64,000 nt of DNA from an uncultured Lactobacillus sp. (GTDB lineage Bacteria > Bacillota > Bacilli > Lactobacillales > Lactobacillaceae), in contig CALFSK010000050.1 of assembly GCA_937916845.1 (NCBI GenBank), positions 12,312-76,311 on the forward strand. The letters run 5' to 3'. Positions 35,936 to 45,291 of the stretch are shown here, one piece after another. Position numbers and translations under genes: made by a program. Positions within the stretch are counted from its first letter, which is position 1. Each line of letters begins with the position of its first letter. The notes under the pieces are model-generated. The model searched no databases and was not told where the DNA came from. It saw only the letters and a program-made list of their open reading frames with translations.

Positions 35936-37837
35936 ATGCAAACTTTAAGAGCAGAACATCTGACCCGAACTTATGGTGAGAAGACGTTATTTCAAGATAT
36001 TTCGTTTATCGTGAATGAACATGACCGGATCGGTGTTATTGGTGTGAATGGATCTGGCAAGACGAACTTACTGGACGTTTTGGCTGGCGTCACGGCGCCA
36101 GAAGCAGGCGAATTAGTCAAACCTAAAAATTATACAATCGGCTATTTAAAACAAAAGCCGGAGTTGAATCAAGATTTAACGGTGATCGACGCCGTATTAG
36201 CCGGGAGTCAAAAGATTTTCCGAACGATTCGGCACTACGAACAGACGTTGGCCGCGTACGCGAAGGCACCGGAAGACCTGGCGACCCAGCAAGCTTACGT
36301 TGACGCTGAAGACCGGATGAACCAAGAAGATGCGTGGACGGCTGAAAGCGACGTTAAAACGATTTTAACGCAGTTACACATCACGGATCTAACGCAGGTC
36401 GTCAAACAAATGTCCGGGGGGCAACAAAAGCGGGTTGGGCTCGCGCAAGTCCTGATTCAAGCGCCCGATTTGTTATTATTGGATGAACCGACCAACCATT
36501 TGGACTTTGATTCAATTGAGTGGCTAGAGTCATATTTGTCGTCCTATAAGGGTGCGTTAATCGTCGTGACCCATGACCGTTACTTCTTAGACCAAGTGGC
36601 GAACCAAATGTTTGAATTGTCGTTTGGTGAATTGTACAAGTACACGGGGAACTATCAAGACTTCGTGCAAGCTAAGGCTGAACGGGTGTCACGTGACGTG
36701 ACCGCTGAACATAAACAACAACAGCTCTATAAAAAGGAACTCGCATGGATGCGTGCGGGGGCACCGGCCCGGAGCACGAAGCAGCAGGGGCGGATCAACC
36801 GTTTTAACGATTTAAAAGATAATTTGAATACGTTACAAGTTGACGGCAACGTTGATATTTCATTAGGTCAACAGCGTTTAGGTAAAAAGGTCATTGAATT
36901 AAAGGACGCTAGCTTAGCGTTTGACGGTCAATCGATTCTGAATGACTTTTCAATGTTGATTCAAGCAAACGACCGCATTGGAATCACGGGGATCAACGGG
37001 GCTGGTAAGTCCAGCCTGTTGAACGTGATTGCGGGTCGGCTGCCTTTAGACTCGGGAACGGTGACCATTGGTGAGACCGTCAAGATGGCCTACTATACCC
37101 AACAAACGGAACCGATTCCGGGCGATAAGCGGATCATCAATTACTTGCAAGACGTCGGTGAAACGGTACTCAACAAGCAGGGTGAACACGTTTCTGTGAC
37201 CGAACTACTTGAAGAATTTCTCTTTCCACGTTCAATGCATGGGACTTTGATCCGTAAGTTGTCGGGTGGTGAGCAACGCCGGCTTTACTTACTAAAGCTC
37301 TTGATGCAACAGCCCAACGTCTTACTGTTAGACGAACCGACGAATGACTTAGACATTGGGACGTTGACGGTGCTGGAAAATTACCTGAGTGACTTTGCGG
37401 GGACCGTCATTACCGTTTCTCATGACCGGTACTTCTTGGATAAGGTTGGGACTAAACTGCTGATCTTTGATGGCCACGGTCAGATTGAACGCTATGCTGG
37501 GCGCTTCTCTAGTTACTTAAAGGAGCAAAAGCAGGCGGAAAATCAGGTTGCAACTGCGACTAAAACGAAGTCAGCGGTCAAGACCGATGAAGCGGCTGAT
37601 GCTAAGCCTAAGGAAAAAGTTAAATTGACTTACGCCGAACAATTGGAGTACGAAAAAATTGAAGGTGTGATTGAAAAGCTGGATGGTCATAAGTCCGAAA
37701 TTGAACAAGCGATGGCGGACAATGCGAGTGATTATGGTAAGTTAGCTGATTTACAAAAAGAATTGACTAAAACTGAGCAGGAAATTGATACCAAGATGGA
37801 CCGCTGGGATTATCTCAGCCAGTTCGCCGAAGCCTGA
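35936..37837 (+). CDS. ABC-F family ATP-binding protein (Uup/YfmR-like)
   Basis: 633 residues with two ABC domains and no membrane segments, the mark of ABC-F translation factors that act in the ribosomal E site. Domain 1 has GVNGSGKTNLLDVL (~38), MSGGQQKRVGLAQ (~159) and LLLDEPTNHLDF (~178). Domain 2 has GINGAGKSSLLNVI (~350), KLSGGEQRRLYLLKL (~440) and LLLDEPTNDLDI (~463). A P-site tRNA-interaction linker (~240-300) and a C-terminal coiled coil (~540-633, LEYEKIEGVIEKLDGHKSEI) place it near Uup/YfmR rather than antibiotic-resistance members. Confidence 0.92.
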   Translation: MQTLRAEHLTRTYGEKTLFQDISFIVNEHDRIGVIGVNGSGKTNLLDVLAGVTAPEAGELVKPKNYTIGYLKQKPELNQDLTVIDAVLAGSQKIFRTIRHYEQTLAAYAKAPEDLATQQAYVDAEDRMNQEDAWTAESDVKTILTQLHITDLTQVVKQMSGGQQKRVGLAQVLIQAPDLLLLDEPTNHLDFDSIEWLESYLSSYKGALIVVTHDRYFLDQVANQMFELSFGELYKYTGNYQDFVQAKAERVSRDVTAEHKQQQLYKKELAWMRAGAPARSTKQQGRINRFNDLKDNLNTLQVDGNVDISLGQQRLGKKVIELKDASLAFDGQSILNDFSMLIQANDRIGITGINGAGKSSLLNVIAGRLPLDSGTVTIGETVKMAYYTQQTEPIPGDKRIINYLQDVGETVLNKQGEHVSVTELLEEFLFPRSMHGTLIRKLSGGEQRRLYLLKLLMQQPNVLLLDEPTNDLDIGTLTVLENYLSDFAGTVITVSHDRYFLDKVGTKLLIFDGHGQIERYAGRFSSYLKEQKQAENQVATATKTKSAVKTDEAADAKPKEKVKLTYAEQLEYEKIEGVIEKLDGHKSEIEQAMADNASDYGKLADLQKELTKTEQEIDTKMDRWDYLSQFAEA

Positions 37838-37851
37838 AGGGAGTCGTATGA

Positions 37852-38802
37852 ATGTTAGAAGATAGCTATTTACAACTAGCCCAAACAATTTTAGACCACG
37901 GTACCTACAAGGATGACCGTACCGGGACTGGGACTTACAGTATTTTTGGTTACCAAATGCGGTTTGACTTATCGAAAGGGTTCCCGTTACTGACGACGAA
38001 GAAAGTGCCATTTGGTTTGATCAAAAGCGAGTTATTATGGTTCTTGCATGGCGATACTAATATTCAGTACTTATTGCAGCATCATAATCATATTTGGGAT
38101 GAATGGGCCTTTAAAAACTGGGTCAGTTCACCAGCATACAGTGGTCCAGATATGACGGATTTTGAGCACCGCCGGTTAGATGATGCGGACTTTGCCCCCG
38201 TTTATAAAGCTACGATGCAAGAATTTGATGATCGTATTTTAAATGACGATGATTTTGCGGCTAAGTTTGGCAACTTAGGCGACGTCTACGGGGCGCAGTG
38301 GCGTCATTGGCAAACCCGGAACGGCGAAACGATTGATCAGATTGCTAACGTCATCGATATGATCAAAAAGACGCCGGACTCACGGCGGTTGATCGTCTCC
38401 GCTTGGAATCCGGAAGACGTGCCGAGCATGGCGTTACCGCCGTGCCACACGCTGTTCCAATTTTATGTTGCTGACGGCAAACTCTCCTGTCAGTTGTACC
38501 AACGTTCGGGGGATGTCTTCTTGGGCGTACCGTTTAACATTGCCAGCTACGCGTTGTTGACGAACTTAATTGCAAAGGAATGTGGCCTACAAGTTGGGAC
38601 GTTCGTGCATACGCTGGGGGATGCCCACATTTACACGAACCACGTCTCTCAGATCAAGGAACAGTTGCAACGACAGCCAAAACCGGCGCCCCAATTAGTG
38701 CTTAGTGGCGCGCATGACAGTATCTTTGACTATCAGATGAGTGATATTAAGTTAACGGGGTATGATCCGGCGCCCGCAATTAAGGCGCCAGTCGCAATTT
38801 AG
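37852..38802 (+). CDS. thyA: Thymidylate synthase
   Basis: 316 residues, the long form known from Lactobacillus casei that carries a ~50-residue insertion relative to the E. coli enzyme. It methylates dUMP with methylene-tetrahydrofolate. Visible: [19 protein letters not shown] (~23-41), [13 protein letters not shown] (~61), the catalytic Cys in [13 protein letters not shown] (~198), [20 protein letters not shown] (~209-228) and the C-terminal PVAI. GAAGGGAG lies 14 nt before the ATG. It is paired with folA 83 bp downstream. Confidence 0.98.
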   Translation: MLEDSYLQLAQTILDHGTYKDDRTGTGTYSIFGYQMRFDLSKGFPLLTTKKVPFGLIKSELLWFLHGDTNIQYLLQHHNHIWDEWAFKNWVSSPAYSGPDMTDFEHRRLDDADFAPVYKATMQEFDDRILNDDDFAAKFGNLGDVYGAQWRHWQTRNGETIDQIANVIDMIKKTPDSRRLIVSAWNPEDVPSMALPPCHTLFQFYVADGKLSCQLYQRSGDVFLGVPFNIASYALLTNLIAKECGLQVGTFVHTLGDAHIYTNHVSQIKEQLQRQPKPAPQLVLSGAHDSIFDYQMSDIKLTGYDPAPAIKAPVAI

Positions 38803-38885
38803 GGTAACTGGTTAACTAAATCATTTAGAGCGGATAATCGCAAACGGCAACTGGTTTTAACGGTTGCTTAACGAGGAGGAACACA

Positions 38886-39374
38886 ATGATTGCACTAATC
38901 TGGGCTGAGGACCAAAATGGGTTAATCGGAGCGGACGGTCAGTTGCCGTGGCATTTGCCAGCGGATATGCACCACTTCAAGACGTTAACGACGGGTCACG
39001 ACGTGGTTATGGGTCGTAAAACCTTTGCTGGGTTTAAGCGGCCACTACCTAACCGGACAAACTGGGTGTTGTCGCGCCAAACGCTAGCTTTACCGACGGG
39101 CGTCCACCAACTAGCTAGCTTAGAAGAGCTACAAGCATTGGATGCTCAGCATCCCCAAGCGTTACTCTTTGTGATTGGTGGGGCCAATGTTTTTGAAGCC
39201 GTCTTGCCAATTGCACAGCGCTTATACCGCACGCAAATTGCGCACGCTTTTACCGGTGATACGTGGATGCCAGCGGTCGATTATCAGCAGTGGCGCTTAG
39301 ATGAGCACGTTGATGGCGCCATTGATGAAAAAAATCGGTATCCGTTCAGTTTTGACAACTTTAGCCGGCGTTAA
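38886..39374 (+). CDS. folA: Dihydrofolate reductase
   Basis: 162 residues, like the L. casei enzyme. It regenerates tetrahydrofolate consumed by ThyA. The active-site Asp lies in the GQLPWHLPADMHHFK segment (~18-32), NADPH contacts are in VVMGRKTFAGF (~40-50) and LLFVIGGANVFEAVL (~95-109), and the C-terminus is typical (FSFDNFSRR). GAGGAGG is 6 nt before the ATG. The thyA-folA pair is the standard thymidylate cycle operon. Confidence 0.97.
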   Translation: MIALIWAEDQNGLIGADGQLPWHLPADMHHFKTLTTGHDVVMGRKTFAGFKRPLPNRTNWVLSRQTLALPTGVHQLASLEELQALDAQHPQALLFVIGGANVFEAVLPIAQRLYRTQIAHAFTGDTWMPAVDYQQWRLDEHVDGAIDEKNRYPFSFDNFSRR

Positions 39375-39479
39375 TTCGGTTCGAACAGTGAAACTAATAG
39401 CTATTTCTGCTATACTAAAAGCATTAATTTATTGAAACGGTTGGAGAACCTTTACAACCATAAGAAAGCGTGGCAAAGT

Positions 39480-40331
39480 ATGACGAAAATCAAGATTGTG
39501 ACCGATTCTTCGGCAAATTTAACGGACGAAGAGGTTCAAAAGTACGATATTACCGTGATTCCGTTAACCGTCATGATCGATGGCACTATTTACGTGGAAG
39601 ACGAAACGATCACGCGTGAAGAATTCATTAGCAAGATGGCAACTGCTAAATCGTTGCCAAAGACGAGTCAACCAGCGTTAGGAACGTTTATTGAAACTTT
39701 CGATAAGTTGGGTGCGGATGGCAGTAGTGTCGTTTGCATCAACATGCTCGAAGCAATTTCGGGAACGGTTCACACGGCTGAACAAGCAGCGTCAATTTCA
39801 AAAACTGACGTCACGGTGATTGATGCTAAAACAACGGACCGGGCAATGTCATTTCAAGTTGTGACGGCCGCAAAACTTGCACAGGCCGGAGCGGATAAAC
39901 AAGCTGTTATCGACGCCGTGCATACGACTCAGGAACACACCAAGTTGTTCATGGGCGTGATGACTTTAAATAACTTAGTAGCCGGTGGACGGATCAGTCG
40001 TTTGACCGGTGCCATCAGTACCTTATTGAACGTCAAGATTGCCCTTGAAGTCGACAACGGGGACTTAGACGTGAAGATGAAGGGCCGGGGCGTTAAAGCT
40101 ATCAATAAATTCTTTGACAAAGTGCTCGACGACATTATCGCCACGCCTAACGTGGTCGAAGTCGCGATTTCGCACGTGGGGGCGACTGAACGGGTTGAAG
40201 AATACAAAGCCCGCTTGCAGGCTGCGTTACCAAGCCTCAAAGTCAGTGTCCAACCGACGGTGCCAATCATTGCAACGCATGGTGGCCCCGGGGCCTTTGC
40301 CGTGGAATACCACACGCAAACACCAGCTTAA
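39480..40331 (+). CDS. DegV family fatty-acid-binding protein
   Basis: 283 residues from the ATG at 39480; the frame can extend to a TTG at 39432, but family members start at KIKIVTDSSANL as here. DegV/FakB proteins bind a fatty acid and present it to the kinase FakA. Motifs: VTDSSANLTDEE (~7-18), PKTSQPALGTFIE (~59-71) and HGGPGAFAVEYHT near the C-terminus. An extended -10 TGCTATACT (39408-39416) lies 63 bp upstream. The ribosome binding site is weak (AAGCGTGG). It is followed by a terminator. Confidence 0.9.
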   Translation: MTKIKIVTDSSANLTDEEVQKYDITVIPLTVMIDGTIYVEDETITREEFISKMATAKSLPKTSQPALGTFIETFDKLGADGSSVVCINMLEAISGTVHTAEQAASISKTDVTVIDAKTTDRAMSFQVVTAAKLAQAGADKQAVIDAVHTTQEHTKLFMGVMTLNNLVAGGRISRLTGAISTLLNVKIALEVDNGDLDVKMKGRGVKAINKFFDKVLDDIIATPNVVEVAISHVGATERVEEYKARLQAALPSLKVSVQPTVPIIATHGGPGAFAVEYHTQTPA

Positions 40332-40338
40332 AAAAACA

Positions 40339-40367
40339 AGGGGGGACGCCAAGTAGCGCCCCTTTTT
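40339..40367 (+). terminator. Terminator after degV
   Basis: AAGGGG-GACGC, loop CAAGTA, GCGCCCCTTTTT. Confidence 0.8.
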
Positions 40368-40404
40368 CTTATCAGTTAAAATGGGTTTACTTATAAGCTA
40401 TTCC

Positions 40405-40577
40405 GGTTGGCACTGACGACATGCGGCCGTGGGACCGGGCCTAGCCTGAGGAGCGGTCTAGTCCCTCGCCCGGAACGATTGCAAAAGACACAATTGTCCC
40501 GGACCGTCCGTGGCGTAACAGCGGCAAAGAACGCCGCTCCAACGCCACCTTCACGGCCGATATCATCAGTGCCAACC
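40405..40577. repeat. Structured palindromic element A (GC-rich, non-coding)
   Basis: Outer arms of about 26 nt pair with few mismatches: GGTTGGCACTGACGACATGC with the rest of 40405-40431, against 40552-40577. Inside are further stems: CCGGGC (40435-40440)/GCCCGG (40468-40473), and a nested TGGCGT-AGCGGC/GCCGCT-ACGCCA hairpin (40511-40547). There is no significant ORF or U-run. It is directly followed by element B. Confidence 0.7.
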
Positions 40578-40629
40578 TCCGAGGATTCAACGGAAAATAA
40601 CAATAAATAGTAAAGCCGTTTTGAGCGAA

Positions 40630-40788
40630 GTCGGACAGTCTTGGTGTGCTGTGTCGACAAGATTAGCAGATGGGTCTTATGCTAATCTTGTGGGGCGATT
40701 CAAAGACGTGGTTTATCGGCTTTGAATCGAGGTTCCAGACCGCACTGTGGCTGGAAGTGTCCCCCATAGCACACCAAGGCTGTCCGAC
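40630..40788. repeat. Structured palindromic element B (cloverleaf-like)
   Basis: A 24-nt outer stem (40630-40653 with 40765-40788, two mismatches, both G-U compatible) closes three independent hairpins. They are ACAAGATTAGCA (40657-40668)/40680-40691, perfect; CGATTCAAAG (40696-40705)/40720-40729, perfect; and TTCCAG (40733-40738)/CTGGAA (40751-40756). The fold is a four-way junction of about 160 nt. No gene lies in 40368-40875 apart from these elements and the promoter region of the next gene. Confidence 0.75.
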
Positions 40789-40875
40789 GAAGCAAAAAAG
40801 TTAGCCTTACTTTGATTTGCAGTCTGTAGTCATGTAATATAAATCTGAAAATTTCAATTGAGAGGGGTTTTGCCA

Positions 40876-41817
40876 ATGTCAAAAATTTGGGAAACCGTAA
40901 AAGTCGTCCTAATCGTTGCGGTGTTGGCTGGAGCCGTCTTTTTCGGGGTCAACTATTTAATGCACCCCCAGTCTACGGCCAAGTCGCCAACCAATAAGAC
41001 GAGTAAAACGGCCAGTCAAGCAACACCACACAAGCGCTCGATTCAACTCGTTGCGGTCGGTGATTCATTGACCGAAGGGGTCGGTGATGAAGCGGAAGGC
41101 GGCTACGTGGGTCAGATCAAACAGACCTTAACCAGTAAGCAGCACTTGAAAGTGGCCACGACCAATGCCGGTAAGTCTGGCGACCGTAGTGATCAGATTT
41201 TAGCGCGCATCAACAAGTCTAAAACGTTACAACAAAAAATTGCTAAGGCCGACGTGATTACGGTCACAGTTGGTGGCAACGACTTGTTACAGACGCTTGA
41301 AGGCTCGATTACGTCTAACAATACATCGAAAAACAATGCGACCGTGGCGAAAGCCCAAACGGTCTACGCGAAGAAACTGACGACGTTGTTTAATAAACTG
41401 CAAAGTTTGAATAAATCCGCGCCACTGTTTGTCTTTAGCATCTATAATCCAGTTTATGTGAACTTTCCGAATGTCACCTCGATTGATCAATATGTCAGTC
41501 AGTGGAACGACCAGACTAAGACGACGGTCAGCCAGTACAACCACGCCTATTTCATGGATATCAATACGACCATGTCACACGGGCAGTACAAGACTGCCGC
41601 AGAGATTAGTAAGCTTAAAAAGGCGGCTTCGGATACGACGTTAACGAGTTTAACTAGTACCTCGGCTATTACGAACGCCTTATCAGCCGAAAGTAAGACG
41701 AACAATTTGATTTCTAAGAGTGATAATTTCCACCCTAACAAAAAGGGTTACCGAATCTTTACAAATAAGCTTTATCAAACTATGCTGGCACACAATAGCT
41801 GGTTATTAAAGAAATAA
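40876..41817 (+). CDS. SGNH/GDSL-type hydrolase, membrane-anchored
   Basis: 313 residues from the ATG at 40876 (GAGAGGGG 9 nt upstream; a TTG six codons earlier is the less likely start). An N-terminal membrane helix (VKVVLIVAVLAGAVFFGVNY, ~8-27) is followed by an SGNH esterase domain. Block I is VAVGDSLTEGVGDEAEGGYV (~61-80, catalytic Ser), block II has Gly in NAGKSGDRSDQI, block III is VTVGGNDLL (~133) and block V is DNFHPNKKGYRIF (~283, catalytic Asp and His). It is likely extracellular and may deacylate lipids or cell-wall polymers. It is the first gene of the cluster with YpmS. Confidence 0.92.
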   Translation: MSKIWETVKVVLIVAVLAGAVFFGVNYLMHPQSTAKSPTNKTSKTASQATPHKRSIQLVAVGDSLTEGVGDEAEGGYVGQIKQTLTSKQHLKVATTNAGKSGDRSDQILARINKSKTLQQKIAKADVITVTVGGNDLLQTLEGSITSNNTSKNNATVAKAQTVYAKKLTTLFNKLQSLNKSAPLFVFSIYNPVYVNFPNVTSIDQYVSQWNDQTKTTVSQYNHAYFMDINTTMSHGQYKTAAEISKLKKAASDTTLTSLTSTSAITNALSAESKTNNLISKSDNFHPNKKGYRIFTNKLYQTMLAHNSWLLKK

Positions 41818-41832
41818 GGAGGTTATGTCATC

Positions 41833-42483
41833 ATGCGGGAAGCACAACGTAGTAAAGCAAACGCGACCCCCCGGGTTAAAACGCCGAAACCAAAGGGACC
41901 GTTTAACCCTTGGAAATGGGTCGCAATCATTTTAATTGCGTTAGTCGTTGGAACGGGCGCTTACATGGGCACCCAGATGTTACGCTCGTCCGACGAAGCA
42001 ACGACCCTTACTAAGACGAGTCGTTCCGACGCAGCTAGTGTGCCGATTGAAATGAACCGGCAACAGCTAAACGCCTTAGCGAGTTACTACTTAGCAGACC
42101 TCCAAAAGGGTCAGGACATGAAGTATCGTTTCGTCGTTCGTGAAGACGCAGCCTACTTACTTGGGATTACCAAGGTTCTAGGGCAAAACGTGTCGTTCGT
42201 TATCACGATGCAACCAAGCGTCATTGACGATGGGAACATTTCGCTGAAGGCGACAAAATTATCCGTGGGAACAATGTCGATCCCAATTAGTTTTGTAATC
42301 AATTACATTAATAACAATTACAAAATTCCAAGTTGGGTCAAGCTGAGTGCGAAGACCAAGACCATTAATTTATATTTGAACAAGCTAGTCGGTAAGCACG
42401 ATGTTCGCTACAGCGTCGATCAAGTCGACTTGAAGAATAACCAGTTCAAATTTGAAATGCACATTCCAAGTAGCAGTAATTAG
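41833..42483 (+). CDS. YpmS family protein (DUF2140)
   Basis: 216 residues with a basic N-terminus and one membrane helix ([20 protein letters not shown], ~27-46); the rest is extracytoplasmic. The pairing GDSL hydrolase followed by YpmS is conserved in Firmicutes (ypmR-ypmS), but the function is unknown. The C-terminal region is beta-rich ([20 protein letters not shown]). AGGAGG is 10 nt before the ATG. Confidence 0.9.
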   Translation: MREAQRSKANATPRVKTPKPKGPFNPWKWVAIILIALVVGTGAYMGTQMLRSSDEATTLTKTSRSDAASVPIEMNRQQLNALASYYLADLQKGQDMKYRFVVREDAAYLLGITKVLGQNVSFVITMQPSVIDDGNISLKATKLSVGTMSIPISFVINYINNNYKIPSWVKLSAKTKTINLYLNKLVGKHDVRYSVDQVDLKNNQFKFEMHIPSSSN

Positions 42484-42491
42484 GGGGCACC

Positions 42492-42713
42492 ATGCATAAA
42501 ACGTTTTATCAATATTTAATGACGCAACGCAATCCAGACAGCACCGCATCGGTAGCTGAATTTGCCAACAACGCGTTTTTCGATCAGTCGTTTCCGAAGC
42601 AAAGCCAGGATTTTCACGAAGTTTCGCAGTACCTGGAACTCAATGCGGGCTACTTGCCAACGATGACGATTTTTGACGAAGCGTGGCAGGCCTATTTAGC
42701 TAGCGAAGCCTAA
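42492..42713 (+). CDS. YozE family protein (UPF0346)
   Basis: 73 residues, soluble, all-helical, of the YozE SAM-like fold. [20 protein letters not shown] at ~4-23 is the family signature. The role is unknown. GGGG lies 5 nt before the ATG, and the gene sits 8 bp after ypmS, so all three are probably co-transcribed. Confidence 0.9.
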   Translation: MHKTFYQYLMTQRNPDSTASVAEFANNAFFDQSFPKQSQDFHEVSQYLELNAGYLPTMTIFDEAWQAYLASEA

Positions 42714-42743
42714 GCTTAATTCGTAGGAAAGAGGAAGTTCGGT

Positions 42744-44249
42744 ATGCCAGAGGAACCAAAGCAGCACAAGGACGCGGAGAAGAAACCAACTAATCCGCAT
42801 ATCAAAAAGAAGGCCCCCCGTCAAAAACGGCGCGTGGGTCTATGGACTTACATCATTTCAATCGTGGCCGCCCTCGCAATTGGGGTTGGCGGCACGTATT
42901 GGTTCATTGGGCGGGTCGTTAATCAGCAACTGAGTAACATGCAACAGACCAATCAGGCTATGAAGAAGATTCAGTCGGTTTACTCGACCATCAGTGAAAA
43001 CTATTATCAACCAGTCAATGCGAATAAATTGGCAAACGGTGCGATTAACGGGATGGTCAACTCGCTTGGTGACAAGTTCTCTGAATACATGGATAAGAGT
43101 GAGACGGAGAGCTTGAACGACACGATTGACAGTTCGTTTTCTGGAATTGGTGCTCAGGTACAAAAATCTGGGAGCTACGTTCAGATCATCTCACCAATTG
43201 CTAAGACCCCAGCGAAAAAGGCCGGCTTAAAGCCGAAAGACGTGATTAAAGCAGTTGATGGGAAGTCGGTCGCTGGTAAGACACTGACCGAAGCCGTAAA
43301 CATGATGCGCGGCAAGGTTGGCACCAAGGTTAAGTTGACGATTCAGCGGGGTACGTCCACTTTTGACGTTACGTTGAAACGGGCGAAGATTCCTGTAACG
43401 ACCGTTAACTATAAAATGGTCGGTGGCAAAAAGAAGATCGGGTACGTGACCGTTTCGACCTTCTCAACGGATACCGCTAAGGAATTCAAGACAGCATTGA
43501 AGGCCCTTGATAAGAAGGGTGCTAAGAAGTTAGTCATTGATATGCGGGGCAACCCTGGTGGCTTGATGACCGCGGCGTTGAAGATGGCGTCCATCTTTAT
43601 TAAGGACGGCAAGACCATCATGCAAGTTCAAGAACGTGATGGTGCCGCTGAAAAGTACGTTGCTGGTAAGAAGTACGACGGTGGGTTTAAGGAAACGAAG
43701 CCTACGACCGTACTGATTGACGGTGGGAGTGCTTCAGCCGCTGAAATCTTCTCCGCGGCCTTGCACCAGTCCGCTGGCGTAAAGCTCGTTGGCTCTAAGT
43801 CTTACGGCAAGGGAACCGTTCAGACGGTCACTTCGTTTAGTGATAAGACTGAAATGAAGATCACGGTCGCTAAGTGGTTAACACCGAATGGCACTTGGAT
43901 CAACAAGAAGGGCTTAACTCCCGACGTTAAGGCAGATGAACCAAGCTACGCTAGTTTGACGATTGTCAGCAAGTTGAGCGATTTAGCCGCTGACAAAGTT
44001 AACCCGAACGTCAAGACGTTCCAGCAATACTTGAAAGCGTTAGGCTACTTTAAGGGTAGCGCAAACGGCTACTTTGGGCCTTCAACGACGACGGCGGTCA
44101 AGGCTTACCAGAAACATGCTAAGCTGACAGCTACCGGCAAAGTCGACAAGCAGACGTTATCCAAGATTGAAACGGAACTCGCAACCAAGATTAGTGACAA
44201 TGACAAAGCGTACGACGCAGCCATGGAACTGATTAGTAAAACCAATTAG
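42744..44249 (+). CDS. S41 family carboxy-terminal processing protease with peptidoglycan-binding tail
   Basis: 501 residues. A charged N-terminus is followed by a membrane helix (WTYIISIVAALAIGVGGTYW, ~35-54), then a helical region, a PDZ domain (~120-210; GIGAQVQKSGSYVQIISP) and the S41 catalytic core (~220-390). The Ser is in GGSASAAEIFSAALHQSAG (~325-343) and the Lys in GSKSYGKGTVQTV (~350). A C-terminal PG_binding_1 repeat follows (~420-480; YLKALGYFKGSANGYFGPST). It resembles CtpA/CtpB and likely trims envelope proteins outside the membrane. Confidence 0.95.
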   Translation: MPEEPKQHKDAEKKPTNPHIKKKAPRQKRRVGLWTYIISIVAALAIGVGGTYWFIGRVVNQQLSNMQQTNQAMKKIQSVYSTISENYYQPVNANKLANGAINGMVNSLGDKFSEYMDKSETESLNDTIDSSFSGIGAQVQKSGSYVQIISPIAKTPAKKAGLKPKDVIKAVDGKSVAGKTLTEAVNMMRGKVGTKVKLTIQRGTSTFDVTLKRAKIPVTTVNYKMVGGKKKIGYVTVSTFSTDTAKEFKTALKALDKKGAKKLVIDMRGNPGGLMTAALKMASIFIKDGKTIMQVQERDGAAEKYVAGKKYDGGFKETKPTTVLIDGGSASAAEIFSAALHQSAGVKLVGSKSYGKGTVQTVTSFSDKTEMKITVAKWLTPNGTWINKKGLTPDVKADEPSYASLTIVSKLSDLAADKVNPNVKTFQQYLKALGYFKGSANGYFGPSTTTAVKAYQKHAKLTATGKVDKQTLSKIETELATKISDNDKAYDAAMELISKTN

Positions 44250-44262
44250 GCTTAAAAATTGA

Positions 44263-44310
44263 AGTACCCCTGATCAACTCCTAGTAAGAGGTGATTGGGG
44301 GTGCTTTTTT
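44263..44310 (+). terminator. Terminator after the S41 protease gene
   Basis: AGTACCCCTGATCAACTC pairs imperfectly with GAGGTGATTGGGGGTGCTTTTTT. Confidence 0.8.
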
Positions 44311-44525
44311 GATGTGGCCGTTTTAAGAGGTTGAATTTCCAAGGGACTTTGGTTGACCACTAAGGCATCGGATAGTTTACAATATTGAACAGAGGGTTGG
44401 TATGGTCGACTGTAACGAATTAAAATGCTACAAGGTAGCTTCCTCGTGCGAAATACGGCGATGCTAGACCGGTTACGGCACATATTGGATGCTGCTATAG
44501 AAGAGATTGGAGCGATGAGAAAACA
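44311..44525 (+). other. Intergenic with promoter-like sequence and a possible 34-codon ORF
   Basis: TTGACC (44353-44358) and TACAAT (44378-44383) could form a promoter with a long 19-bp spacer. An ORF of 34 codons (44425-44529, MLQGSFLVRNTAMLDRLRHI...) ends at the ATGA that starts the next gene, but it has no ribosome binding site. It might be a regulator remnant; support is weak. Confidence 0.35.
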
Positions 44526-45206
44526 ATGAAAAAAGTATTGTTGGTTGAAACGAACGTGACGCGCTATCAAGGAACAACGGACCCGACTGGTTTGTGGTTA
44601 GGCGAAGCGGCTGAGTTTGTGGATGAAATGAATCAGGCAGGGATTGCGGTTGATTACGTGAGTCCTAAGGGCGGATTCGTTCCGCTAGACCCGCGGAGTA
44701 TGAAGTATACGGACGATGCGATTATGCGCATTTATGAGGATCCCGATTTTATTGAACGGGCGTTGAAGAATACGTTGCGGCCAGATCAAGTAACTCCCGG
44801 TGATTATGTCGCTATTTACTACACGGGCGGTCACGGGGTCATGTGGGATTTTCCAGATGACCCTAACTTGCAACGCCTAGCCATGGCAATCTATGATAAC
44901 GGCGGCTATATTAGCTCGGTGTGTCACGGAATTGCCGGGTTGTTGAATTTAAAAGACGCGCAGGGAAAGTACCTGATTGCGGGTAAGCAGATTACCGGTT
45001 TTACGACGGCTGAAGAAAGAATTGCTGGGAAGAAGTCGGTCGTCCCATTTTTGAATCAGCAGGTCGCTGAAGCTCACGGCGCGCACTTTATGAAGAAGCG
45101 TTTTTACAGCGAATACGCGGTTAAGGATGGCCGGTTATTAACGGGCCAAAATCCATTTTCCGTACGGGCAGTTGCCAAATTATTACTGAATGAACTGCAA
45201 CACTAG
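44526..45206 (+). CDS. DJ-1/PfpI family glutamine-amidotransferase-like protein
   Basis: 226 residues, full length for Hsp31/YhbO-type members. The flavodoxin-like fold contains the nucleophile elbow ISSVCHGIAGLLNLK (Cys ~137, His next to it) and the acidic GLWLGEAAEF (~22-31, candidate catalytic Glu), together with YYTGGHGVMWDFPDD (~98-112). These proteins act as glyoxalase, deglycase or holdase in carbonyl stress; which applies here is open. The gene precedes the broken arsR and the DHA2 pump, suggesting a stress-response neighbourhood. Confidence 0.92.
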   Translation: MKKVLLVETNVTRYQGTTDPTGLWLGEAAEFVDEMNQAGIAVDYVSPKGGFVPLDPRSMKYTDDAIMRIYEDPDFIERALKNTLRPDQVTPGDYVAIYYTGGHGVMWDFPDDPNLQRLAMAIYDNGGYISSVCHGIAGLLNLKDAQGKYLIAGKQITGFTTAEERIAGKKSVVPFLNQQVAEAHGAHFMKKRFYSEYAVKDGRLLTGQNPFSVRAVAKLLLNELQH

Positions 45207-45291
45207 GGATGTGGCCGATAGTAAGGATAGAAACCGAAACTTTAAGTCGAAAAAACTTGCTTAAACGGCTAATTTTAGTAGGATGAGAAGT

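Noticed and set aside
40405..40788. Retron or CRISPR origin of the palindromic elements
   Set aside because: No reverse transcriptase, cas gene or regularly spaced repeats are present in the window.
44425..44529. 34-codon ORF overlapping the DJ-1 gene start by ATGA
   Set aside because: No ribosome binding site and no recognisable family; kept only as a note in the intergenic entry.
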